NCBI GenBank assembly: GCA_903892365.1 | Contig: CAITIF010000548.1 | Location: 1 to 6,107 of the forward strand | DNA length: 6,107 nt | From: an uncultured Pirellula sp. | GTDB lineage: Bacteria > Planctomycetota > Planctomycetia > Pirellulales > Pirellulaceae | Direction of reading: 5' to 3' | Part shown: positions 1 through 6,053 of the stretch, piece after piece | How the letters are laid out: each line of letters begins with the position of its first letter | Numbering within the stretch: position 1 is the first letter of the stretch | Notes under the pieces: model-generated | Told to the model about the DNA's origin: nothing | Databases searched by the model: none | The model's input: only the letters and a program-made list of their open reading frames with translations | Translations under genes and position numbers: made by a program

Positions 1-994
1 CTGGAGCTTCAGCTGTTGCTGGAGGTGTCGTGGGCTCCGTCGCTGGAGGAGTTGTTGCAACGGGGCGACGATACTGACCTAAGCCAACCCGTCGATCGTA
101 TTCGGCTCGAAGTTGATCTGGGGCAAGTTTGGCAACCTCAGCCAAAATAAATGGTTCGGGGGTTATATCGATAACATCCAAGTTTGCTTGGTAGCGTTTG
201 CGGAAGCCTGGTTCGGCAACCATTGGGCTGGAAAATTGTTCCTTGTACTTTTCAAACAGCTCAGTGATTTCAGCTTCGCTGGGTTCTTCCTTCACATCGG
301 CAGAATAGTTGGCGACAACGATTGGAAAACCTTCGATTCGGGCTTGGCGATTGAGACGATCGAAATATTGCCAAGCTTGGCCAGGAGGCATGATGGGGCG
401 ACCGCTGGAGTTCATACCAGCCAACGCGGTTGATTCCATAACCTGAGCGGATAGTTCAAGCTTGAGGACTTGATAGAGTCGGAATCGGGTTAGTTCGCCA
501 CCAGAAACCTTCTCCATAATGTCCGACAGCTCTTTCTTGGTGAGTTTGCTATTCACAAAATCACTAAGAAAAGTATCGATAGCGACGTCGTCGAAAACGA
601 TGCCCATCTGGCGGGCTTTTTCGTTCAGAATCTTGGTTCGAGCTACAGCCAACTGGCTTACAAAGCCACTGATGCCTAGCGATTGGATTTGGTTGTTTTG
701 GAAGTCATAACGAAAGCCGGGTACGTTCGGCATGCCGCCCCGCTTGATCACTTCGTTGGCCACTTGAGCCAGGAAATTTACGGTCTGGCCTTTTGCCTGG
801 ACCATGCGTACCAATTCAAACTGCTGAATCTTGCCCCCGCGCCACTGGACGACGGTTGGACCTTCGTTGGCAGAACTATTGGCGTCGCCCATGTAAAGTT
901 GCATTGAGGGGACAACAATAAACGAGAAGATCGCCACCAAAACCAAGATGGCCAAAACCTCGCGTTGCCTGCGACGATAAAAATCAAAGCTCAT
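1..994 (-). CDS. PpiD/SurA-like membrane-anchored periplasmic foldase, N-terminal part (runs off left edge)
   Basis: An open minus-strand frame begins at the ATG at 994-992 and continues without a stop for 331 codons to the window edge. The protein starts with a short basic stretch (RRRQR, residues 7-11), then one hydrophobic segment (about 13-30, rich in V, L, I, F). This suggests a single membrane anchor with the rest in the periplasm. A helical region follows; residues 236-253 (EEPSEAEITELF...) resemble the link before the parvulin domain in PpiD/SurA proteins. From residue 311 a Pro/Thr/Ala-rich linker begins. In this family such proteins help fold exported proteins, with or without active peptidyl-prolyl isomerase activity. 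No catalytic domain is visible here, so activity cannot be judged. The start is supported by AAGGA 9 nt upstream. It is transcribed divergently from topA. The reading frame is certain; the family call is by resemblance. Confidence 0.8.
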   Translation of the reverse strand, partial: MSFDFYRRRQREVLAILVLVAIFSFIVVPSMQLYMGDANSSANEGPTVVQWRGGKIQQFELVRMVQAKGQTVNFLAQVANEVIKRGGMPNVPGFRYDFQNNQIQSLGISGFVSQLAVARTKILNEKARQMGIVFDDVAIDTFLSDFVNSKLTKKELSDIMEKVSGGELTRFRLYQVLKLELSAQVMESTALAGMNSSGRPIMPPGQAWQYFDRLNRQARIEGFPIVVANYSADVKEEPSEAEITELFEKYKEQFSSPMVAEPGFRKRYQANLDVIDITPEPFILAEVAKLAPDQLRAEYDRRVGLGQYRRPVATTPPATEPTTPPATAEAP

Positions 995-1002
995 CCGGCG
1001 AT

Positions 1003-1023
1003 ATCCTTACAGGGAATCCTTAC
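1003..1023 (-). promoter_or_regulatory. Duplicated Shine-Dalgarno element of the foldase gene
   Basis: On the minus strand the octamer GTAAGGAT occurs twice, 13 nt apart, separated by TCCCT. The copy nearer the gene places AAGGA 9 nt before the ATG at 994, a normal ribosome-binding distance, and it decides the start. The second copy is 13 nt further upstream and too far to act directly; it may be a standby site or a simple tandem duplication. Confidence 0.5.
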
Positions 1024-1087
1024 GGGGGGTGTCCGACACTGGCCCGTAAACACAACTAGTCGGGTTGATTTGGGGGTAAAGGGGCCG

Positions 1088-1115
1088 ATTGTAAGGTGCT
1101 ATCCGTGGAAAGCAA
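1088..1115 (-). promoter_or_regulatory. Candidate sigma70-type promoter for the foldase gene
   Basis: Reading the minus strand, TTGCTT (1115-1110) is followed after 16 nt by TACAAT (1093-1088). The -10 matches five of six consensus bases; the -35 matches only the first three. Transcription would begin near 1081, giving a leader of roughly 87 nt that contains the duplicated ribosome-binding element. The -35 overlaps the left arm of the inverted repeat at 1104-1137, so a repressor could act there. This is a by-eye consensus match; planctomycete promoters are poorly defined. Confidence 0.3.
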
Positions 1116-1142
1116 CGTCATTGTGAGCAATTCCACGCTCAC
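1104..1142. repeat. Two interleaved inverted repeats (operator-like or pseudoknot-like)
   Basis: CGTGGAA (1104-1110) is the exact reverse complement of TTCCACG (1131-1137), and GTGAGC (1123-1128) of GCTCAC (1137-1142). The arms occur in the order a, b, a', b'. As RNA the two stems would be mutually exclusive or form a pseudoknot, since TTCCAC lies in the loop of the second stem. As DNA they could be a compound operator over the -35 of the minus-strand promoter candidate. The complementarity is direct observation; the function is inference. Confidence 0.4.
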
Positions 1143-1290
1143 GGCGCCGGTAATTTTCGAGGAAAGTGCCAGTTGTTGCTTCTAGCGCTATCGGCTGGAT
1201 CGGATTTGGCGATCTCGAAGGTTTCCTAGATTTGCTATCTCCTCTTGTTTGCGGATTCGCAGATTTTGGTCAATACGCGAACCGATGATG

Positions 1291-1328
1291 AACTACAGGT
1301 TACAAGTATGCTTATTTGGAGTGTAGTT
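1291..1328 (+). other. Possible hairpin in the topA upstream region
   Basis: AACTACA (1291-1297) is perfectly complementary to TGTAGTT (1322-1328), with a 24-nt loop and four T residues at 1327-1330. The large loop makes it a weak intrinsic terminator. No plus-strand gene lies upstream in the window, so if it is transcribed it would be part of a long topA leader. Confidence 0.25.
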
Positions 1329-1650
1329 TTAATGAGGTACTTGTTGTGGGTTGTTTTGTTGTCGACTAGGCTTGTTTTGGAGAATAAGAAGAGATGTTCA
1401 GGTTGAGATGGTTTGCAGTCATCAATGCCTGGGCTAAGCTACCTAACCCACAGTGGCAGGTCCAAATCAGTAAAATGGGTGTTTTTTTGTTGCGGTGTAC
1501 GTGGTGTGACTGTAGGTTTGGTTCCTGTTTGATTTTGGCGAGATGGGATGGCATTTTTCCCGTTCTCAGCAAAAGAATGTGGTACATCTAGAGACCTAGT
1601 TCGGACGCTATGGATTTGACATTACACGTTGGATGATGAAGTGAACGCTC

Positions 1651-4335
1651 ATGAGTGACTCTCAAAAGAAATCTTTGGTCATTGTCGAATCGCCTGCCAA
1701 AGCCCGCACCATTTCGAAGTTCCTTGGGAAGAACTTTCAGGTGGAAGCGAGTATTGGTCACATTCGCGATTTACCACAAGGTGCCAAAGAAATACCGGAA
1801 AAGTTCCGCCGCGAGCCATGGGCCTATTTGGGCGTCAACGTTACCGAGCAGTTCGAGCCCATTTATATTGTGCCGCCAGATAAGAAGAAGCAGGTCTCCA
1901 AGTTAAAAGACGCTTTGAAGAACGCTAAAGACCTCTATCTGGCGACGGACGTAGACCTCGAAGGAGAAGCTATTTCGTGGCATCTGCGCGAAGTGCTCAA
2001 TCCCAAGGTCCCAGTGAAGCGATTGGTGTTTCATGAAATTACACGTGAGGCAATCACAAACGCGCTAGAGAACACGCGTCAAATCGACGAGAGTTTGGTT
2101 AAGGCTCAAGAGACACGGCGCATCGTCGATCGTTTATACGGATTTGATGTTAGCCAATTACTTTGGAAGAAGGTGGGGCCCAAGTTATCCGCTGGCCGCG
2201 TGCAAAGCGTCGCCGTGCGTTTGATTGTGCAGCGTGAACGGGAGCGAATCGAGTTTCGTTCGGGGACCTATTTCGACTTGGTTGGGACATTCCGCACATT
2301 GCGCAACCAAAAATTCCAAGCGGTTCTGGTGAGTGTTGATGGAAAGCGTATTCCCAGCGGTAAAGACTTTGATGGCAAGACGGGCAAGCTTAAGGACAGT
2401 TCGTTATTGCTGCTTGATCAAGCAGGCGCTGATGCTTTAGCAAGTCGGCTCCGCGGCTCAAAATTCAAAGTGTTGTCGGTTGAAGAGAAGCCATTTACGG
2501 AAAAGCCAAAGGCTCCCTTTACAACCAGTACGTTACAGCAAGAAGCGAACCGCAAGTTGGGTTTTACCGCTCGTCGCACGATGCAGGTTGCCCAGAGCTT
2601 GTATGAAAATGGTTACATCACTTATATGCGTACGGACTCTACCTCGTTAGCGAAGGTGGCTGTCGATGCGGCTCGCGATTTGGTCCGGTCGCAATATGGC
2701 CCGGACTTCTTACATCCTTCAGAGCGTTCCTATGCCACGAAAGTGAAGAATGCGCAGGAAGCTCACGAAGCGATCCGCCCGGCTGGTCATCCTTTTCAGT
2801 TACCTGAGAAATTGCGGGGTGAATTGGATCACGATCAGTTCCGCTTGTTCGATATGATTTGGAAACGAACCATCGCCAGCCAGATGGCTGATGCTCAAAA
2901 GAAACGCATTACGGTCACCCTGGAAGCGGATGGAGCTGTGTTTCAAGCGTCAGGTACTTCGATTGAATTCGAAGGCTTTCTCCGCGCATACGTTGAAGGT
3001 AGTGATGATCCGGATGCCGAATTGGCACAAGCCGAAACATTGCTCCCGGATGTAAAGCCTACCGAGCAAGTTGGCTGCGATGCGCTCGATTCTAAATCGC
3101 ATACAACTCAGCCTCCTGCTCGTTACACGGAAGCTTCGTTGACTCGGGCCTTAGAAGAGATGGGGATCGGTCGCCCGAGTACGTACGCCTCGATTATCGA
3201 TACAATTCAACAACGCGATTACGTATTCAAGCGAGGCACTGCTTTGGTGCCAAGTTGGACGGCGTTTACGGTGGTCCGCTTGCTGGAAGACCATTTCGGC
3301 TCGCTGGTCGATTATGAGTTCACGGCGCAGATGGAAGATTATCTGGACGCCATCAGCCGCAACGAAAAGGGTGACAAAGATTATCTGCAAGGGTTTTACT
3401 TTGGAGATCATCCTGGCCTCAAACGTTTGTTAGAGGATAAAGTTCAAGAAATTGATCCCAGAGCTTCCAGTCGTTTCTCTATCGGAGCTCCGACCGAAGG
3501 AGAGCATCTTGAAGAGATCTTTGTTCGAGTAGGCCGCTATGGACCGTTTTTGGAACAGGGCGAACGCAAAGCGAGTTTGCCTGACGGTATGCCGCCCGAA
3601 GAAGTGACTCTCGAAAGAGCGATCCAGCTTTTGTCGCAAGCCAAGGTGGATGAGGAACCGCTTGGTCATGACCCCGAGAGCGGTAAGCCTGTTTACATGA
3701 AGAATGGACGTTTTGGTCCTTACGTTCAATTGGGAAGCAATGACGACGAAGATAAGCCAAAGAACGCATCGCTTCTCAAGGGTATGACGCCCGATCAAGT
3801 AACATTAGAGCAAGCGATTGCTTTGCTTTCGCTACCTCGAAATTTGGGACCGCATCCTGAATCGGGTGACGATGTGGTCGCCAGCAATGGTCGATACGGT
3901 CCCTACGTCAAATGTGGAGTAGAAACCCGTTCCCTTCCCGCAGATGTCTCTCCGATTGATGTCAGCATGGAGCAAGCGTTGGCTTTATTGGCAACGCCCA
4001 AGACCCGAGGTGGACGCGGCGCGGCTACGCCTAAAGCTCCATTAAAAGAACTGGGAGCATCGCCAGTAACAGGCGAAGCAGTGAAGTTGCTCGATGGTCG
4101 ATACGGCCCTTACGTTACCGATGGTGCGACCAATGCGTCGCTGCCCAAGGGCCTCGAGCCAGATGGCTTGACTCTAGAAAAAGCTCTAGAACTGTTAGCG
4201 GAACGAGCGGCCAGCGCACCGGCGGGCCGAGGCAAGCGTGGCAAAGCGGCACCTAAGAAAGCGGCAACTGCCAAACCCGCTGCCGAAAAAACCAAGAAAG
4301 CTCCCAAGAAAAAAACGACAAAGAAAAAGAGCTAG
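1651..4335 (+). CDS. topA: DNA topoisomerase I (type IA), zinc-finger-free, 894 aa
   Basis: TopA cuts and rejoins one DNA strand to relax negative supercoils. The Toprim domain (about 8-135) has VIVESPAKART with E13 and K17, and the metal motif D100-x-D102-x-E104. The core (about 145-590) has RR at 156-157, SAGRVQS, the catalytic Y325 in TYMRTDS with R327, H372 in AHEAIRP, and GIGRPSTYA. The C-terminus has four related repeats centred on GR(Y/F)GP(Y/F) at about 628, 686, 747 and 816, each followed by a SLP/LLKG-like turn and a short helix. They replace the four-cysteine zinc ribbons of E. coli TopA; no CxxC pair is present. A Lys/Ala-rich tail (about 850-894) probably binds DNA non-specifically. 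The start is the first ATG after an in-frame TGA at 1642; only a weak GAAG precedes it. One oddity: the usual DxDRE reads DVDLE, with leucine at 103. Complete and intact. Confidence 0.97.
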   Translation: MSDSQKKSLVIVESPAKARTISKFLGKNFQVEASIGHIRDLPQGAKEIPEKFRREPWAYLGVNVTEQFEPIYIVPPDKKKQVSKLKDALKNAKDLYLATDVDLEGEAISWHLREVLNPKVPVKRLVFHEITREAITNALENTRQIDESLVKAQETRRIVDRLYGFDVSQLLWKKVGPKLSAGRVQSVAVRLIVQRERERIEFRSGTYFDLVGTFRTLRNQKFQAVLVSVDGKRIPSGKDFDGKTGKLKDSSLLLLDQAGADALASRLRGSKFKVLSVEEKPFTEKPKAPFTTSTLQQEANRKLGFTARRTMQVAQSLYENGYITYMRTDSTSLAKVAVDAARDLVRSQYGPDFLHPSERSYATKVKNAQEAHEAIRPAGHPFQLPEKLRGELDHDQFRLFDMIWKRTIASQMADAQKKRITVTLEADGAVFQASGTSIEFEGFLRAYVEGSDDPDAELAQAETLLPDVKPTEQVGCDALDSKSHTTQPPARYTEASLTRALEEMGIGRPSTYASIIDTIQQRDYVFKRGTALVPSWTAFTVVRLLEDHFGSLVDYEFTAQMEDYLDAISRNEKGDKDYLQGFYFGDHPGLKRLLEDKVQEIDPRASSRFSIGAPTEGEHLEEIFVRVGRYGPFLEQGERKASLPDGMPPEEVTLERAIQLLSQAKVDEEPLGHDPESGKPVYMKNGRFGPYVQLGSNDDEDKPKNASLLKGMTPDQVTLEQAIALLSLPRNLGPHPESGDDVVASNGRYGPYVKCGVETRSLPADVSPIDVSMEQALALLATPKTRGGRGAATPKAPLKELGASPVTGEAVKLLDGRYGPYVTDGATNASLPKGLEPDGLTLEKALELLAERAASAPAGRGKRGKAAPKKAATAKPAAEKTKKAPKKKTTKKKS

Positions 4336-4376
4336 TGTGAGATTCGGTTGAGTTCCCAGGTCGGTCCGCTCTAACG

Positions 4377-4446
4377 CGTTCCGAAATTGGGAACGTCAAT
4401 CTTCGCTAGTTCGATTGGGAGTCGATGTCAAGTGTCAACTCACTTG
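4377..4446 (+). terminator. Candidate terminator hairpins after topA
   Basis: Two short stems lie 42-111 bp after the topA stop. CGTTCC (4377-4382) pairs with GGAACG (4390-4395) over a 7-nt loop, with no T-run. CAAGTG (4429-4434) pairs with CACTTG (4441-4446) over a 6-nt loop and is followed by GTTTTGGG, only a weak T-run. GTTCCCA (4352-4358) could alternatively pair with TGGGAAC (4388-4394). The second stem is the better terminator candidate. Neither is a textbook intrinsic terminator. Confidence 0.3.
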
Positions 4447-4503
4447 GTTTTGGGTGATTTGCTATCACAGAAAATGAAATGGAAAATCGTGGGGAGAGAA
4501 TAC

Positions 4504-4533
4504 TTGACCACGGCTAGTTCGACGGACTAGATT
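4504..4533 (+). promoter_or_regulatory. Candidate promoter for the SpsF-like gene
   Basis: TTGACC (4504-4509, five of six -35 bases) is followed after 18 nt by TAGATT (4528-4533, four of six -10 bases). This would start transcription near 4540 and give a leader of about 70 nt. The spacer holds the small inverted repeat CTAGT (4514-4518) / ACTAG (4526-4530), which overlaps the -10 and could be an operator. It is a consensus match only. Confidence 0.3.
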
Positions 4534-4595
4534 CATGGCGCTTCGAGGATATTCAGCGTTGAGCGAAGTGGTACTTGATCTAGTCACTTTTGCAT

Positions 4596-4600
4596 GGAAG
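4596..4600 (+). promoter_or_regulatory. Ribosome-binding site fixing the SpsF-like start
   Basis: GGAAG lies 7 nt before the ATG at 4608. The frame is also open from a TTG at 4590, but that codon has no purine-rich site in front of it, and its extra residues (HGSQF) add nothing family-like. The ATG is therefore preferred. Confidence 0.6.
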
Positions 4601-4607
4601 TCAGTTT

Positions 4608-5405
4608 ATGTCCGCACCCCGCTCTGCAGTCGCCGTTTTGGATTTGGCATCGATTAGTGTTGCTTCGGGCGAACCGATGTCCGCACTTTGTTTTCGACGA
4701 TTTGGTCGACATGCTTTGCTTGAGTGGTCTTTGAGACGTCTCAGCGAAGCTGCCTTGTTGGATCATGTGGCTATTGTGGGGCCAAAAGAACTCGAAGGTG
4801 AAGTGTTGCGTTGCAGTTTGCAGGGCGCACTGTGGGTTCCTTGCGATTCGAAATGCGCTGTGGAACGAAGCTTGATGGTCGCGGAAAAGCTGGTGGCTAA
4901 ATGGCTGATCTACACCAGTCCCAAATGTCCTTTCGTCGATGAAATACTGCTGGATCGTATGATCGGAACGGGATGGAAGCACCCCGATGCAGATTATGTT
5001 GGATACTTCTCTCCAACCAATCCTGAATTCTCTCTGACATCGTTAGGCTTGGTGGGTGAAATGTGTCATCGCCGAGCATTAGAGAAGTTAGCGTCGCATA
5101 GTGTAGACCCTAAAGATCTTCGAACGGTAGCCGCTCGTGTTCGTGGTGGCGCGGATATCTTCAACTGTCGACTCCTTCCGCTGCCAACCGCGCTGGACAA
5201 CAAAGAACTTCGTTTCTCATTGGAGACAGCGGCCGATTGGGAGCATGTCGATGCTTTGCTTGAGTTGAGCGATGACGATGCGGACTACCGTCGTTTGGCG
5301 GAGTATTCGTTGGAAATGGGACGCATTGATCGCGTCAAAGGAGATGGTAGCCAGGCGGTTGGCACTCCGCATTGGGGCTTGAAAGTCTCGGCAAAAGCTC
5401 GTTAA
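4608..5405 (+). CDS. Degenerate SpsF/NeuA-like cytidylyltransferase-family protein, 265 aa
   Basis: Three stretches match the outline of SpsF-type proteins, nucleotidyltransferase-fold enzymes that activate sugars for surface polysaccharides. FGRHALLEWSLRRL (32-45) corresponds to the GKPLLE helix, CPFVDEILLDRMI (107-119) to DCPLIDP..., and LRFSLETAADWEHV (201-214) to LRLTVDTPEDLELV. The key positions are altered. The N-terminal loop, normally with the pattern RxxSxRLPxK, reads ASISVASGEPMSALC and has no lysine or paired arginines. The metal-binding Asp before CP is Lys106. The GLDVEVF segment reads GLVGEMC (147-153). The protein keeps the fold signature but probably not standard CTP-dependent chemistry. 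It may be a binding or scaffold protein, or an enzyme that has changed substrate. It has no signal peptide and is likely cytoplasmic. It follows topA by 272 bp, probably as its own unit. The CDS is secure; the family call is moderate. Confidence 0.75.
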   Translation: MSAPRSAVAVLDLASISVASGEPMSALCFRRFGRHALLEWSLRRLSEAALLDHVAIVGPKELEGEVLRCSLQGALWVPCDSKCAVERSLMVAEKLVAKWLIYTSPKCPFVDEILLDRMIGTGWKHPDADYVGYFSPTNPEFSLTSLGLVGEMCHRRALEKLASHSVDPKDLRTVAARVRGGADIFNCRLLPLPTALDNKELRFSLETAADWEHVDALLELSDDDADYRRLAEYSLEMGRIDRVKGDGSQAVGTPHWGLKVSAKAR

Positions 5406-5472
5406 TCGTTAAATTTTACCTAATCGCGCCCCCGTTAGACCGCCGATATCCACAGAGAAGCAGCACTGGATA

Positions 5473-5484
5473 GCTCTTCGGAGC
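5473..5484 (+). other. Short UUCG-tetraloop hairpin upstream of the lipoprotein gene
   Basis: GCTC (5473-5476) and GAGC (5481-5484) close a TTCG loop, the C(UUCG)G arrangement known to be unusually stable in RNA. The stem is only 4 bp and is not followed by a T-run. It lies between the SpsF-like stop (5405) and the lipoprotein start, so it could be a small 3' or 5' structure. A chance occurrence is quite possible. Confidence 0.2.
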
Positions 5485-5540
5485 GAAGTGGGTTGCGTCG
5501 TTTTTCTGTTTGGGTGAGTCGCTACTGCAGGGATGCGGTT

Positions 5541-5942
5541 ATGTTTTCACGATCGAATTTGAGTGGACAAAACAATCCTCTTCTACGAGTTTTTCGTGGT
5601 GTGTTGGTGGGTTGTGTCACCCTCGGCGCGATGAGTGGATGTACGCTCAGCCCAGACCTCATTGATGAGTATCCTGCCTATGGCGGGATCTTTCAGCGGA
5701 TGGATCAAAGCCAGGGGCGAGTTGGCTCGGTTTTCAGCGACCCGAATTTGATAGGTACCGATGGTACAGTGGTCGTCGATGAAGTTTATGAACCGACCAT
5801 TATCAGCGAAGAAGAAACGATTGACGCCATAATTGAGAGCGACTCGGCTGACGAAAAAGCCTTCTGGCGCGGTCGAAATGATGGGACGGTTGAAGTCATC
5901 GAAAACGATGCCGAGATCATCTTTGAAGAAGAAATTCACTAA
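5541..5942 (+). CDS. Small acidic predicted lipoprotein, 133 aa, function unknown
   Basis: From the ATG at 5541 the protein has a polar/basic start, then a hydrophobic segment (about 20-33), then Cys34 in the context MSGC. This is an acceptable but not ideal lipobox, so export, lipid attachment at Cys34 and anchoring in the membrane are likely. The predicted mature part (34-133) is very acidic, with 25 Asp/Glu against 5 Lys/Arg, including an EEE near 86-88 and another close to the C-terminus. I see no known domain. The start is chosen because AGGGA lies exactly 7 nt upstream; the frame is open further back to a TTG at 5493, but that would put 16 residues before the signal peptide. The acidic domain could bind cations or a basic partner; that is speculation. 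The gene lies 135 bp after the SpsF-like gene, on the same strand. Confidence 0.7.
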   Translation: MFSRSNLSGQNNPLLRVFRGVLVGCVTLGAMSGCTLSPDLIDEYPAYGGIFQRMDQSQGRVGSVFSDPNLIGTDGTVVVDEVYEPTIISEEETIDAIIESDSADEKAFWRGRNDGTVEVIENDAEIIFEEEIH

Positions 5943-5994
5943 GACTTCAATGACGTCGTTTGTTCACCGCTAGTTCTATAGCCGCTCACCCGGT

Positions 5995-6000
5995 TATGAT
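5995..6000 (+). promoter_or_regulatory. Possible -10 element before the last gene
   Basis: TATGAT matches five of six -10 bases. No good -35 lies 16-18 nt upstream. If it is used, transcription would start near 6007, and the short leader would consist almost entirely of the hairpin at 6011-6032. Confidence 0.2.
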
Positions 6001-6010
6001 TCTGCATGCT

Positions 6011-6053
6011 AACTCCTATCTCTCCAGGAGTTTTGGGCATGGCATTTCATGCC
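6011..6053 (+). promoter_or_regulatory. Adjacent hairpins covering the ribosome-binding site and start codon of the last gene
   Basis: AACTCCT (6011-6017) pairs perfectly with AGGAGTT (6026-6032) over an 8-nt loop. The right arm contains the AGGAG ribosome-binding site of the gene starting at 6039. Immediately after, GGCATG (6036-6041) pairs with CATGCC (6048-6053) over a 6-nt loop, and this stem contains the ATG start codon. Together they could block translation until melted or remodelled. The first stem followed by TTTT also resembles a weak terminator. The pairing is seen in the sequence; control is inferred. Confidence 0.4.

Larger units (their letters stand above)
995..1650. other. Divergent intergenic region between the foldase gene and topA
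   Basis: This 656-bp stretch has no gene I can support. Its left third holds the ribosome-binding element, a candidate promoter and inverted repeats for the minus-strand gene. The right part (about 1320-1570) is strongly G/T-rich on the plus strand and should contain the topA promoter and leader, but no convincing -35/-10 pair was found there. A 65-codon plus-strand frame (1394-1591) and a 73-codon minus-strand frame (1366-1587) overlap each other; neither has recognisable similarity. A gap this long before topA leaves room for a long leader or a small RNA. Confidence 0.7.

Noticed and set aside
113..907. Plus-strand open frames of 63-106 codons over the left gene
   Set aside because: They overlap the continuous 331-codon minus-strand frame that encodes a recognisable anchored protein. 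They are antisense shadows.
1029..1039. Short palindrome GTGTCCGACAC near the foldase leader
   Set aside because: Five-base arms around a single base cannot form an RNA hairpin and are too short to call an operator without conservation.
1120..1142. Resemblance to a lac operator (ATTGTGAGC ... GCTCAC)
   Set aside because: The half-sites are 8 nt apart, unlike lacO, the right half is incomplete, and there is no lac-type gene nearby. Treated only as an inverted repeat.
1616..1621. Perfect -35 hexamer TTGACA 29 bp before the topA start
   Set aside because: No -10-like sequence lies 15-19 nt downstream (AAGTGA at 17 nt), and transcription would start almost at the ATG.
3151..3798. Minus-strand frames of 86-122 codons inside topA
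   Set aside because: They are antisense to well-conserved topA sequence and have no ribosome-binding site or recognisable protein features.
5583..5939. A 118-codon minus-strand frame opposite the lipoprotein gene
   Set aside because: The plus-strand frame has a good ribosome-binding site and a signal peptide. The minus frame has neither, and it arises from the acidic codons read in reverse (Phe-rich).
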